64,000 bases of DNA from Trinickia acidisoli (GTDB lineage Bacteria > Pseudomonadota > Gammaproteobacteria > Burkholderiales > Burkholderiaceae): NCBI RefSeq assembly GCF_017315725.1, contig NZ_JAFLRG010000002.1, positions 744,001 to 808,000 of the forward strand, written 5' to 3'. Position 1 is the first letter of the stretch, and every line of letters starts with the position of its first letter. The notes beneath the pieces were generated by a model. It did no database searches and was not told where the DNA came from. It saw only the letters and a list, made by a program, of their open reading frames with translations. The position numbers and the translations under genes were made by a program. Shown piece after piece: positions 8,048 through 16,648 of this stretch.

Positions 8048-9814
8048 TCATTGCCCGACCGAATGGCCTTTCATGTAAGACGCGAGGTTCGACATGATGA
8101 AGCTGCCCCAGCCGGTCGGATAGTCCCAGCCCTTTGCGGCTTTGTAGCCGTAACTTTGATAGCCGTTGCTGCCGGACGTCACGTCGTGTACGAGCGAGGG
8201 CGTCGATTTCACGGTGCTGTAGATGCTCGACGCAGGAAAGCCCAGCGTATTCGAATGGGCCGATTCGAGCCGTGCCCACAATCCGACGAAGATCGGCGAG
8301 GCTAGGCTCGTGCCGCCGATCTGCTGGATTTGGCCGTAGTTGTAGACGAGCGCACCCGAGCCTTGCGCGGCGTCGAATGCGATGTCGGGCACGGCGCGCC
8401 CGGTGGGCTTGGGGCTCACCGACAGCGAGCGTTGCCACGAGGGCAGCGATTCGACCTGGCTGATGCCGCCCGTCGACGCCCACAGTTTGCCGTTACCGTC
8501 GAGCCCTTCGTTCCAGACCGTTTCATTGGCCCAGTTGCTGCCCGAAGTGAAGAGCGTCGTGCCGCCGACGGCGATGACGTTCGGCGAAGAGGCGGGCCAG
8601 GAGATCGAGTAGGTGCTGCCGTCGGGATACCCGCGGTTGTTGCACTCGTAGACGCCTTCATCGCCCGACGACACCGAGAACGTTTGCCCTTGCGCCACGG
8701 CCATTGCGAAGATCTGATCTTCCGCGGCCACCGTACCGTCGGCTTGAGCATCGGTCTCGCACCAGCCGAGCGAAACGTTGATGACCTTGGCGGTGTTGTC
8801 GCTGACGGCTTGGTTGAACGCTTGCGTCAGCCCCGTGTTGCCGGATGCGGACTGATCGGCCTCATAGAAAATCAACTGGTTGACGGCACCGCCCGCCGCG
8901 CCGACGATGTCCTGGCTGTCGAGATCCCATTCGCTTTGACCGTCCTGGTCGTCGCTGTAGTCGCCGCTCGGATCGCCTGTTTGCTCGGCCGAGACGTTGA
9001 CCTGAGCCAAGTCGTTCGCGCTCGTGAACTGGTTCAAATCCTGCGTGGCTTGGCTTGCGCCGCCGATCGTGATGATGCCGACCGTGGTCTTGGACGCCGT
9101 CGGCAGGCTGCTCGCGTTATAGAGCGAGCCGAATTCGAGTGGGTAGTGGCCTGTTTCCGTGCCCGTCGCCATCGTCTTCGCTTGCGTGCGCGGGCCTCGC
9201 ACTGCCATCGTATGCGCGCGCGTCACGTTCTGCAGCCCGAGCACCGACAACACCGTGTCGCCCAGTGCCTCGGGTACCTCGGCCGGCGCGGAGTTGGCGA
9301 AGACGGGGCGGCTACCCTCGAGGAAATGCACGAGCGGCGTATTGAAGGCGGTCTTGACCGTGCCCGCCGTGCCATCGGCGGAAATCAGCAGACGATTCTT
9401 CGACGCGCGGATGTTGACAAAGCCGCTCTCGCGCAGATAAGCGACGACCTGTTGCACTTGCGCCTCGGTAGGCGCAAACCCCGCGAGAAATGCCGCCGGC
9501 GTGAGGAAATGATGGTACTGCGCGTTGCCGCGCTCGTTGGCCGCTTGTCCGAGCGCCTGGAGCTTGCTCATATTGCGTACGCGCAGGCTGACGAGGACAT
9601 GTGCGGTTTCACCAGCCATCGCCTGCGCTTGCGGCGCTGCTGCAAACGCCGTCATCTGCTGTGGCGTGAGAAAAGCGCGCGTTTCGGTGCTGACCCATGT
9701 CGTCGGCGCGGTGGCCGCATGAGCCGGCAATGCCGCGACGACGAGCGGCAAGGCAAGCGCCGCCGTTTTGCAAATGCCGGGTACCGATCCCTTCGATTCG
9801 AATGTCGACTTCAA
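8048..9814 (-). CDS. Exported S53-family serine-carboxyl peptidase (sedolisin)
   Basis: A 588-residue secreted peptidase of the sedolisin/kumamolisin family, acid-active endopeptidases made as pro-enzymes. A signal peptide ends at about residue 33 (LPAHA). The pro-domain with the HHFLTPAAF signature spans about 38-200. In the catalytic domain the Glu-Asp pair is in SEWDLDS (Glu295, Asp299), the oxyanion Asp in SSGDEG (Asp385) and the nucleophile in GGTSLASP (Ser503). Calcium ligands are expected in VHDVTSG and GWDYPTGWG near the C-terminus. The start is TTG, set by a perfect AGGAGG five bases upstream. It neighbours an S10-like peptidase gene. Likely role: extracellular protein degradation under acid conditions. 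Confidence 0.93.
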   Translation of the reverse strand: MKSTFESKGSVPGICKTAALALPLVVAALPAHAATAPTTWVSTETRAFLTPQQMTAFAAAPQAQAMAGETAHVLVSLRVRNMSKLQALGQAANERGNAQYHHFLTPAAFLAGFAPTEAQVQQVVAYLRESGFVNIRASKNRLLISADGTAGTVKTAFNTPLVHFLEGSRPVFANSAPAEVPEALGDTVLSVLGLQNVTRAHTMAVRGPRTQAKTMATGTETGHYPLEFGSLYNASSLPTASKTTVGIITIGGASQATQDLNQFTSANDLAQVNVSAEQTGDPSGDYSDDQDGQSEWDLDSQDIVGAAGGAVNQLIFYEADQSASGNTGLTQAFNQAVSDNTAKVINVSLGWCETDAQADGTVAAEDQIFAMAVAQGQTFSVSSGDEGVYECNNRGYPDGSTYSISWPASSPNVIAVGGTTLFTSGSNWANETVWNEGLDGNGKLWASTGGISQVESLPSWQRSLSVSPKPTGRAVPDIAFDAAQGSGALVYNYGQIQQIGGTSLASPIFVGLWARLESAHSNTLGFPASSIYSTVKSTPSLVHDVTSGSNGYQSYGYKAAKGWDYPTGWGSFIMSNLASYMKGHSVGQ

Positions 9815-10243
9815 TTTGACCTCCTAGGATTGCAACGCCAAGAGACGCCGTATCCGCGGAATAGCGGTGAGCCAACGGATTTTAAATTTGATGCCGTCTC
9901 GAGCCATCGTTTGAATTAATTTGACTTAATAGCACCGCTCAAAGATTTATTGAGCATGTTTAACCTAACAGGCCAAAAGTGCCGCGGGCTAGCTGTTAGC
10001 AGTGGTAGTGGAAGTGGCGGTCTGTCCGTGCTGAGCAAGGATAGGCCAGAAATGAAGAGGCCGAGGCAGTGATGCGGGCGTGTTTATGTAGCGATGAATC
10101 AATTCAATTCTAAATTGGCGCTTCTTGTGTTTTCTGCATCGCCTTTTATATGCAAATTAAATTATTGTTTATATCGGAAATATCCGAAAATTCTCTATAT
10201 GTGATCTATCGAGTGAGTCGTGAATTCCACCTGGAATGATTGT
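9815..10243. other. AT-rich intergenic region upstream of the S53 peptidase gene
   Basis: About 430 bases with no credible gene and markedly lower GC than the genes around it, especially 9880-9960 and 10085-10210. It must hold the promoter of the S53 gene and the 3' end of the S10 transcript. I could not assign a -35/-10 pair with confidence. A short hairpin ATTCCA-CC-TGGAAT lies at 10224-10237 but lacks a U-run. Confidence 0.6.
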
Positions 10244-11872
10244 TCAAGGATGAGCCGCATCGTCGTAAAATCGTGCCAAATCGCTCTTGAGGGCATGAAG
10301 GGCCGAGTCGTCGAGATAGATCATGTGTCCCGTCGCATAGTAGGTCACGCTCAGGTTCTTGCGCAGGGACGGCTCCAGGTTCATGTGGGCAAGGTCGTAT
10401 TCGGTCTCGAAGAACGGTGTCGCAAGATCGAAGTAGCCGTTCGCGGACAGCACCTTCAGGCGGGGATTTTGCCGCATCGCTTCAGCCAGATCGGCGGCCG
10501 CGTACGGCACGCTGAGCGTTTCATCCCACCACTCGCGGTGCTTCCAATCCCATGTTGCGAGCACGTGGTCGTTGAAGACGCGATAGGGGCTGTCGCTCGG
10601 ATAGTGGAGATCTTGGGCCAGGTGATGGTGAAGCGCCGCGTCGAACGCGCTCGTGATGTATTTCTCGGCGGCATCGTAATCGGGCGAGGACCAGGCGTCG
10701 TCGTATTCGATGCTCTCGAAGCGGCTGTCGTAGCGGCCGACGCCGCGCGCTTGCCCAAGCAAGAGTTGCTTGCGGAAGTGAGCAGGCTCGATGCGAAGTC
10801 GAGTCCTGACGACGTATTGCGCATCGAGCCCCGTGTAGCGAGCGACTTGCGCGGCGATCGCGTCGCGCTCGGCATCGGTCAACGCATCGCCCTTGGCGAG
10901 CGCTTGCGCATACGGCCCCGCCGCAAACTCGCGGACTTCGTCGAGAAATGCGGGCAAATCGGCAGGCTTCGAGGGGCCGAGCTTGTCGTGGTACCAAGCG
11001 GTCGCGGCGTACGACGGCAAATAGCGCACGTACATCAGATCGAGGCCCGGTGAATTTTCGGCCGAATTGAGCACCGACGAGATCAGCACGACGCCGTTCA
11101 GCGAGATGTCGTGCTCGCCGAGACGGTATGCCAGCATGGCCGCGCGCGCCGTGCCGTACGATTCGCCGATCAGGAATTTGGGCGAGTTCCAGCGGTCGTT
11201 GACCGTTAAATAACGGTCGATGAAACGGATGAACGCGTCGAGATCGCCGTCCACGCTCCAAAAGTGCTTGCCTTCCCCATGGCCGACGACCTTTGAGAAG
11301 CCCGTACCAATCGCGTCGATGAAGACGAGGTCGCTCTTGTCGAGCAACGAATCGGGATTGTCGGCGAGCACATACGGTGCGGGCGGGGTGGCCGACGGGC
11401 TCGACGTCTGGACGCGTTTCGGCCCGACCGAGCCCATTAGCAGGAACACGCTTGCCGCGCCCGGGCCGCCGTTGAAGAGGAACGTGACGGGACGAGGCGT
11501 GCCGCGCTCGGCTGGGCTCGTGTACGCCACGTAGAACATGCTCGCCTCGGGCGCGCCCTTGTCGTCGCGTAGCAGCAGCGTGCCTGCCGTGGCGCGGTAC
11601 TCGATGCGGCGGCCATCCAGGCGCAGCGAGTGCTTCGTCACGACCGACGTTTCGCGCGGCGCGGGCTGGGCGGCAACGCTTGCCGCGGCCGACGACGCAT
11701 GGGGTGCGCTTGCCGCGACGACGGCGTTCGTCCCGGCCTCGTCGGCGTCGGTATCCGCAAACGCAAGCCCGCCCGAGCCGAGCGTATAAGCGACGGCAAC
11801 GGCGAGCGCGGCAAGCTTGGCCCCGCGGGTGCGGCAGTTGCGGCTGGATGAGGCGGAGAAACGCAAGTGCAT
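10244..11872 (-). CDS. Exported S10-like serine carboxypeptidase family protein
   Basis: A 542-residue alpha/beta-hydrolase of the S10 serine carboxypeptidase family. An arginine-containing signal peptide (about residues 1-38, ending GLAFA) points to export. The catalytic triad is readable: Ser in GESYGTARA, Asp in NGYFDLATP, His in ATGHMIYLD. The oxyanion motif is NGGPGAAS. Many bacterial members are annotated only as peptidase S10. The ATG was chosen because AGGAG lies seven bases before it, although the frame is open further upstream. Its neighbour is the S53 peptidase, suggesting a shared role in scavenging peptides outside the cytoplasm; they are separated by an AT-rich gap and are probably transcribed separately. 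Confidence 0.9.
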   Translation of the reverse strand: MHLRFSASSSRNCRTRGAKLAALAVAVAYTLGSGGLAFADTDADEAGTNAVVAASAPHASSAAASVAAQPAPRETSVVTKHSLRLDGRRIEYRATAGTLLLRDDKGAPEASMFYVAYTSPAERGTPRPVTFLFNGGPGAASVFLLMGSVGPKRVQTSSPSATPPAPYVLADNPDSLLDKSDLVFIDAIGTGFSKVVGHGEGKHFWSVDGDLDAFIRFIDRYLTVNDRWNSPKFLIGESYGTARAAMLAYRLGEHDISLNGVVLISSVLNSAENSPGLDLMYVRYLPSYAATAWYHDKLGPSKPADLPAFLDEVREFAAGPYAQALAKGDALTDAERDAIAAQVARYTGLDAQYVVRTRLRIEPAHFRKQLLLGQARGVGRYDSRFESIEYDDAWSSPDYDAAEKYITSAFDAALHHHLAQDLHYPSDSPYRVFNDHVLATWDWKHREWWDETLSVPYAAADLAEAMRQNPRLKVLSANGYFDLATPFFETEYDLAHMNLEPSLRKNLSVTYYATGHMIYLDDSALHALKSDLARFYDDAAHP

Positions 11873-12029
11873 GGCCGCTCCTGATGCGACGAACGTTCGA
11901 GGAAAATTCGAGGAAAGTTCGCTGAGATTCTTTGCAAAGAACGATTCGATGTCAATGACGCAGTGATCGGTCCAGGCGATATTCGATAAGATGTCGGCGA
12001 TCGACACATCCATTGCAAAGGCGATCTTC

Positions 12030-13097
12030 ATGCCCATTTCCCCGCTTGCCACGAAAGACTCCGAGGACCGAAAGCGGAGGCAGCGCGCCGCCACGCTCGC
12101 GCTCTACGCGGGGCTCGTGGCGCTCGCATTGTGGATCATTCGATCGTTCATCCCGGCGATGGTATGGGCGCTCGTGATTGCGATCGTCGTTTGGCCGCTG
12201 CTGCAGCGCTTGAGTTCGCCGAAGCAGAGCGCCCTTCGCTCGAGTGTCGTGGCATTGGCATTGACGACCGTGGTCGGTCTTTTCGTGGTCCTGCCGATCG
12301 TCGGAGTATTCACGCAAGCCCTGCATGAGATGCATCACTTGATCCATTGGGCCACGGACATCGAGGAGAACGGCATCGCCGTGCCGCTGTTCGTCACGCA
12401 ACTGCCGTTCGGCAACCAGATTGCGCAATGGTGGCAAGCAAATCTCGCGCGGCCGCTCGCGGGCTCGCCGGCTTTCCTGGAGTTGCGCGGCAGCCACGTC
12501 GCCACGGCCGGTAGTCATTTCGGCACGCTCGCGCTCCGAGGCGCCGTGCACTTCGGCTTCATGCTGTTGACGCTGTTCGTCTTGCTGCGCACGGGCCCGC
12601 AAATGTCGGAGCAAGCGGTCAAGGCCGTGCGCCGCGTGTTCGGCGCGGACGGTACGCACCTTGCGATACGGATGGCCGCGGCCGTACGCGGAACGGTGAC
12701 GGGCCTCGTCGTCGTCGGGCTAGGCGAGGGCGCGTTGATCGGCGCGTCGTATTTCGCGACGGGTTTGCCGCACCCGGCCGAACTCGGTTTCGTGACGGCG
12801 ATTGCCGCAATGCTGCCGTTTTGCGCGCCGATCGCATTCGGCGCAGCGGCGCTATGGCTCTTCGCGCACGGCCAGGTGGGCGGCGCCATCGCGGTGCTGG
12901 CGACGGGCGGCATCGTCGTGTTCCTCGCGGAGCACTTCGTGCGCCCGGGCCTCATCGGCAGCGCGACGCGGCTGCCGTTTTTGCTCGTGTTGTTCGGCAT
13001 CCTAGGCGGTGCCGAGACGTTCGGTCTCGTCGGTCTGTTTATCGGCCCTGCACTGATGACGGTGCTGACGGTGCTTTGGCGCGAAGCATTGCGCTGA
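12030..13097 (+). CDS. AI-2E family transporter (PerM-like)
   Basis: A 355-residue inner-membrane protein of the AI-2 exporter superfamily (PF01594 type), with paired helices near the N-terminus (LALYAGLVALALWIIRSFI and the next segment), a soluble central part, and C-terminal segments containing the family's E-G-A-L-I-G and P-F-C-A-P-I-A-F-G-A stretches. Despite the name, members transport different solutes, and no AI-2 synthesis gene is nearby. Start: ATG of MPISPLATK with AAAGG about nine bases upstream; an in-frame ATG at 11991 would add 13 residues. Divergent from the S10 gene. Confidence 0.88.
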   Translation: MPISPLATKDSEDRKRRQRAATLALYAGLVALALWIIRSFIPAMVWALVIAIVVWPLLQRLSSPKQSALRSSVVALALTTVVGLFVVLPIVGVFTQALHEMHHLIHWATDIEENGIAVPLFVTQLPFGNQIAQWWQANLARPLAGSPAFLELRGSHVATAGSHFGTLALRGAVHFGFMLLTLFVLLRTGPQMSEQAVKAVRRVFGADGTHLAIRMAAAVRGTVTGLVVVGLGEGALIGASYFATGLPHPAELGFVTAIAAMLPFCAPIAFGAAALWLFAHGQVGGAIAVLATGGIVVFLAEHFVRPGLIGSATRLPFLLVLFGILGGAETFGLVGLFIGPALMTVLTVLWREALR

Positions 13098-13120
13098 CGC
13101 GATCGAGGCGAAGCGGGCGC

Positions 13121-13573
13121 TCAAACCGCTTCAGGCAGCGGATTCCTGAAGCTCACGTTGAGCACGTTCCATGCGGTGATCGTTGCGATCACGAACCCCA
13201 GCTCCGCGATTTCCTCGTCGGTGAACTGTTCGCGCAGCCGTACGAACGCTTCGTCGCTCGGGTCGGTATACGGTACCCCTGTCACGAGTTCGGACCATTC
13301 GAGCGCCGCGCGTTCGCGCTCGTCGAAGAACGGGGCTTCGCGCCACCCCGTGACGGCGTTCAGGTGCCGAGGGTCGGCGCCAAGCTTGATGAGATCGCGC
13401 CAATGCATGTCGATGCAATACGCGCAGCCGTTGATTTGCGAAACGCGCAGCAGGACGAGGTCGACGAGACGATGCCCGAGCAGATCGCGACGTAAGCCCG
13501 TTGAAAGCTGGTATAGGTTGCGAAATGCCGTGGGCGCGAGCTGGCGATAGTCGATGCGAGCGGTATGTGTCAT
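13121..13573 (-). CDS. AhpD/carboxymuconolactone-decarboxylase-like protein, ECF41 partner
   Basis: A 150-residue AhpD-like protein. The redox motif CAYCIDMHW gives Cys50 and Cys53 with His57, as in alkylhydroperoxidase D-like proteins. Such proteins are the most common genomic partners (called COE genes: carboxymuconolactone decarboxylase, oxidoreductase or epimerase) of ECF41 sigma factors, and here the ECF41 gene is directly upstream on the same strand. The start is the ATG of MTHTARID, with AAAGG eight bases before it. An ECF41-type promoter motif lies 58-84 bases upstream. True substrate unknown; peroxide or quinone detoxification is a reasonable guess. Confidence 0.9.
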   Translation of the reverse strand: MTHTARIDYRQLAPTAFRNLYQLSTGLRRDLLGHRLVDLVLLRVSQINGCAYCIDMHWRDLIKLGADPRHLNAVTGWREAPFFDERERAALEWSELVTGVPYTDPSDEAFVRLREQFTDEEIAELGFVIATITAWNVLNVSFRNPLPEAV

Positions 13574-13630
13574 GGCGTTGCCTTTCGATTGGAAGCGGAG
13601 CGCCGCCCCATGCGGTGTCCATGCTTCCAA

Positions 13631-13657
13631 GACGTGGCGTTCTTGACGCTTGTGACA
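13631..13657 (-). promoter_or_regulatory. ECF41-type promoter of the AhpD-like gene
   Basis: Minus-strand TGTCACA-N16-CGTC, the -35 and -10 elements described for ECF41 sigma factors. The -10 element ends 58 bases before the AhpD-like start codon, giving a leader of about 50 bases. The same motif with the same spacing lies before the sigma gene. Confidence 0.75.
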
Positions 13658-13670
13658 GATTTCGCGGGTT

Positions 13671-14576
13671 TTATCGAGGGAGCGTTTGAGGAATGTGCGC
13701 GAGCTTGTCGGGGTTGCGCACGGCGTAGATGCCGACGATGCGTTCGCCGTCCGTCGCGAATGCCAGCGCCGATTCGAGCTGACCGCCGACATACCGCAGC
13801 AGTCCGGGTTCGCCGTTGATGAGCGCGTGGCGGTAGACCGCTTGCGTGCCCCAACGCCGCGCGGTGACCCAAAAAAGATTGGCGATGCGATAGGGCCCGT
13901 GCAACACCTTGAAGATGGCCGGCACCTTGCCGCCGCCATCGCCCACGAGCTCTACGTCCGCGGCCAGCAACGCTTGAATGGCATCGCGCTCGCCCGATTG
14001 CGCTGCACGCATGAACTTTTCGACGACGCGGCGGTGTGCCTCGTGCGGCACGTCGAAGCGCGCGCGGGTTTGCTGCACGCGTTCCGAGGCGCGATGGACC
14101 ATCTGCCGGCACGCCGCTTCGGTCTTGCCGAGCAGGGCGGCGATCTCGTCGTAATCGTGATCGAACACTTGGCGCAGCAAAAACGCTGCACGCTCCTCGG
14201 CCGACAGCCGCTCGAGCACCCAAAGCAGTGCGACCGACAAATCGCTCGCCAGCTCGGCGGCCGTCTCGGGCGTGCGCTCGTCAAGGGTTTCCACGAGCGG
14301 CTCCGGCAGCCACCAGCCGACATACGCTTCGCGCTCGGCTTTGGCCGCCCGCAGGCGATCGATCGAGAGCCGCGTCACGATCGTAACGAGCCAAGCCTCG
14401 GGCGACTTCACGGCCGCGCGATCGGTGTTCTGTCGCCATCGCAGCCAGGCGTCTTGGACGACGTCCTCGGCGTCGGCGCGCGTACCGAGCATGCGGTATG
14501 CCGCCGAGAAGAGGCGGGGCCGGAGGGCGTCGAACGGATCGGAATCGGCGGGTGATTCGGGCAGATCGGTGGTCAT
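13671..14576 (-). CDS. sigJ: ECF41-family RNA polymerase sigma factor (SigJ-like)
   Basis: A 301-residue ECF sigma factor: region 2 at about residues 12-85 (FSAAYRMLGTRADAEDVVQDAWLRW), region 4 at about 110-170 (LSAEERAAFLLRQVF ... ACRQMVHRA), and a C-terminal SnoaL-like extension of about 120 residues. All three signatures of the ECF41 group are present: WLPEPL (89-94), DGGGK (213-217) and NPDKL (288-292). In this group the fused C-terminal domain takes the place of a separate anti-sigma factor, and no such gene is nearby. I chose ATG 14576; an in-frame TTG at 14612 would sit almost at the transcription start predicted from the promoter at 14622-14648. Confidence 0.93.
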   Translation of the reverse strand: MTTDLPESPADSDPFDALRPRLFSAAYRMLGTRADAEDVVQDAWLRWRQNTDRAAVKSPEAWLVTIVTRLSIDRLRAAKAEREAYVGWWLPEPLVETLDERTPETAAELASDLSVALLWVLERLSAEERAAFLLRQVFDHDYDEIAALLGKTEAACRQMVHRASERVQQTRARFDVPHEAHRRVVEKFMRAAQSGERDAIQALLAADVELVGDGGGKVPAIFKVLHGPYRIANLFWVTARRWGTQAVYRHALINGEPGLLRYVGGQLESALAFATDGERIVGIYAVRNPDKLAHIPQTLPR

Positions 14577-14621
14577 GTCGAGCTTGAGCAAAACGGGGGC
14601 GTGAGTCCTCAATCACCCTTA

Positions 14622-14648
14622 GACGACGCACGCTCCCGGTTTGTGACA
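14622..14648 (-). promoter_or_regulatory. ECF41-type promoter of the sigma-factor gene (autoregulation)
   Basis: Minus-strand TGTCACA-N16-CGTC, in the gap between the N-acetyltransferase stop and the sigma gene. The spacing is identical to the AhpD-gene promoter. Transcription should begin about 35-40 bases before the sigma-factor ATG. Confidence 0.7.
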
Positions 14649-14649
14649 G

Positions 14650-15426
14650 TCACGCGCGTTGCGGGATCGACAATCCGAACTCGCGGGCGAGAAGGTCGGC
14701 TACTTCGCCCGGCGCTACCGTGCGCTTGTCGGTATGACCGTTGGCGACGATCTTGAAGCTGTCGCCGCCGAGGATCTTGCGGCCGGCTTCGGTCATCAGC
14801 ACGGCGACGATCTTTTGTACGAAGATCGAGTCGGGATGCGTCGAATTCAGGTGATTCGCCGGCACGAAATCCACCCACTCCTGCGTCGAAAGGTCGAAGG
14901 CGTACTGGTTCGCCCATTCTCCGTCGACTTTTGCCCGAAGCAAGTAGAAACCGTCGTCACCTAGGCTCAGCATGAACGTGTCGTTGTCCTGAACGATTTC
15001 GACGTCCAAATCGGAAAGACGCATCGGGGCGCGAATGCCGTAGCTGCCGAAGCCGAGGTCGCACAGCCAGCGTTCGCCGTCGAGCGTAACCACGACGACC
15101 ATATGCGTGCGCGGGCGGCGAGCGGGATAGATCATCGGCCGCGCGGCGGCGAGCCGATAGGGAATGCCGAGTGATTCGAGCGCCATCGCGAATAGGCCAT
15201 TCACTTCGTAACAGTAGCCGCCGCGTTTGCGATGAACGATTTTCTCGACGATCTCTTCGGGCACGAGCGAGACGATCTTGCCCGCTTGCACGTCGAGGTT
15301 TTCGAACGGCACGGAGAAGAGGTGGCGCCGCATGATGCGCGCAACCGTTTCGATGTCGGCCTTTGGCGTGCCCGTATAGTCGATGCGATGGAGGTAGTCG
15401 GTCAGCGAGAAGTTATCGGCGTGCAT
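14650..15426 (-). CDS. Arylamine N-acetyltransferase
   Basis: A 258-residue cytoplasmic enzyme that transfers acetyl groups from acetyl-CoA to arylamines and hydrazines. The Cys-His-Asp triad is visible: Cys72 in RGGYCYEVN, His108 in RTHMVVV, Asp123 in WLCDLGFG. The early VPFENLDV motif is also typical. Start chosen at MHADNF, with AGGA eight bases upstream; the frame is open 14 codons further. The stop lies only two bases from the ECF41 promoter of the downstream sigma gene, so the genes probably have separate promoters. Confidence 0.93.
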   Translation of the reverse strand: MHADNFSLTDYLHRIDYTGTPKADIETVARIMRRHLFSVPFENLDVQAGKIVSLVPEEIVEKIVHRKRGGYCYEVNGLFAMALESLGIPYRLAAARPMIYPARRPRTHMVVVVTLDGERWLCDLGFGSYGIRAPMRLSDLDVEIVQDNDTFMLSLGDDGFYLLRAKVDGEWANQYAFDLSTQEWVDFVPANHLNSTHPDSIFVQKIVAVLMTEAGRKILGGDSFKIVANGHTDKRTVAPGEVADLLAREFGLSIPQRA

Positions 15427-15492
15427 AGGTCCATCCTGCGTTGAATCGATAAATGGTTGTGTGCGCAACGAAATATGCCTGGTGGTTTTCCG

Positions 15493-16524
15493 TCAACGCA
15501 GCAAAAATTTCGAGGCGACCGAGAGCGCGTCGGAGACGGCTTGAGCATCCACGTCCAGATGCGTGACCCAGCGCTGGCGCGTCGAACCGTAAGTCGACAC
15601 GACGCCGATGCCGTGCTCCGCGAGATGCGCGGCGAACGCAGGCGCGCGCGATGCCTCGACGTCGACGAACACGATGTTCGTGTCGGGCTGCGTGACGGTC
15701 AGCCCCGGCAGCTTGGCCAAGCCTTGCGCCAGCGTGCGCGCGTTGGCGTGGTCCTCGGCAAGGCGCTCGACGTTGTGCTCGAGCGCGTAAAGGCCGGCCG
15801 CGGCGAGGATGCCTGCTTGGCGCATGCCGCCGCCGAGCATCTTGCGCCAGCGGCGCGCACGGGCAATCGCCGCCTTGGCGCCGACGAGCACCGAACCCAC
15901 CGGGGCGCCGAGGCCCTTCGAGAGGCAGACCGATACCGTGTCGAATGGTTGCGCGAGTGTTGCCGCGGGCGTGCCGAGCGCAACGGCGGCATTGAACAGA
16001 CGTGCCCCGTCGAGATGGCACGACAGGCCGAGCCGCTTGGCAAGCGCCGTCGCGGCCAGCACGTAGGCGGTGGGCAGCACCTTGCCGCCGATCGTGTTTT
16101 CCAGTGCGAGCAGACGCGTGCGTGCGAAGTGCGGATCGTCGGGCTTGATCGCCGCTTCGATGGCCGCGAGCGGAATCGTTCCGTCGGCGGCATTATCGAG
16201 CGGTTGTGGCTGGATACTGCCCAGCACGGCCGCGCCGCCGGCTTCCCACCGATAGCAGTGCGCTTGCTGGCCGACGATGTATTCGTCGCCGCGCTCGCAA
16301 TGCGTCATCAGCGCGATCAGGTTCGATTGCGTGCCGGACGAGACGAACAGGGCCGCTTCTTTGCCGATGATTTCGGCGGCGCGCGCTTCGAGCTGCTTGA
16401 CCGTCGGATCGTCGCCGAACACGTCATCGCCGACTTCGGCCGAGGCGATTACCGCGCGCATCGCCGCGCTCGGGCGCGTGACGGTATCGCTGCGAAAGTC
16501 GTATTTCAATGCTGCTGCTTCCAT
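15493..16524 (-). CDS. ltaE: Low-specificity L-threonine aldolase
   Basis: A 343-residue PLP enzyme splitting L-threonine or allo-threonine into glycine and acetaldehyde. It begins with the family motif DFRSDTVTRPS (residues 9-19). The PLP lysine is Lys203 in VCLSKGLGAPVGS, and HLDGARLFNAA is the cofactor aspartate motif. Length matches the family. AGGAG lies seven bases before the start. It is divergent from a MocR-type regulator with a palindrome between them, which suggests glycine/threonine-related control. Confidence 0.94.
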   Translation of the reverse strand: MEAAALKYDFRSDTVTRPSAAMRAVIASAEVGDDVFGDDPTVKQLEARAAEIIGKEAALFVSSGTQSNLIALMTHCERGDEYIVGQQAHCYRWEAGGAAVLGSIQPQPLDNAADGTIPLAAIEAAIKPDDPHFARTRLLALENTIGGKVLPTAYVLAATALAKRLGLSCHLDGARLFNAAVALGTPAATLAQPFDTVSVCLSKGLGAPVGSVLVGAKAAIARARRWRKMLGGGMRQAGILAAAGLYALEHNVERLAEDHANARTLAQGLAKLPGLTVTQPDTNIVFVDVEASRAPAFAAHLAEHGIGVVSTYGSTRQRWVTHLDVDAQAVSDALSVASKFLLR

Positions 16525-16606
16525 CTTCGATCTCCTATCCGATGCATTTCGTCAGTGCGCCCATGATGGCATGATCCGTGTTGCGTCCCTATACACAACA
16601 GCGCCG

Positions 16607-16626
16607 AATCTGTTACATAACAGATT
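16607..16626. promoter_or_regulatory. Palindromic candidate operator between ltaE and the MocR gene
   Basis: Inverted repeat AATCTGTTA-CA-TAACAGATT with perfect 9-base arms, 23 bases before the MocR-type start and 83 bases before ltaE. Such a site fits GntR/MocR-type dimer binding and divergent control. Confidence 0.6.
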
Positions 16627-16648
16627 TTCGCGATTTTCTCGGAGCGTC

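Noticed and set aside
10224..10237. Hairpin ATTCCA-CC-TGGAAT after the S10 gene
   Set aside because: Stem of six pairs with no U-run on the minus strand, so it is a weak terminator at best.
16277..16648. N-terminal extension of the MocR-type regulator (631 residues)
   Set aside because: It lies antisense within ltaE and across the palindrome; ATG 16649 has a good GGAG and begins the winged helix.
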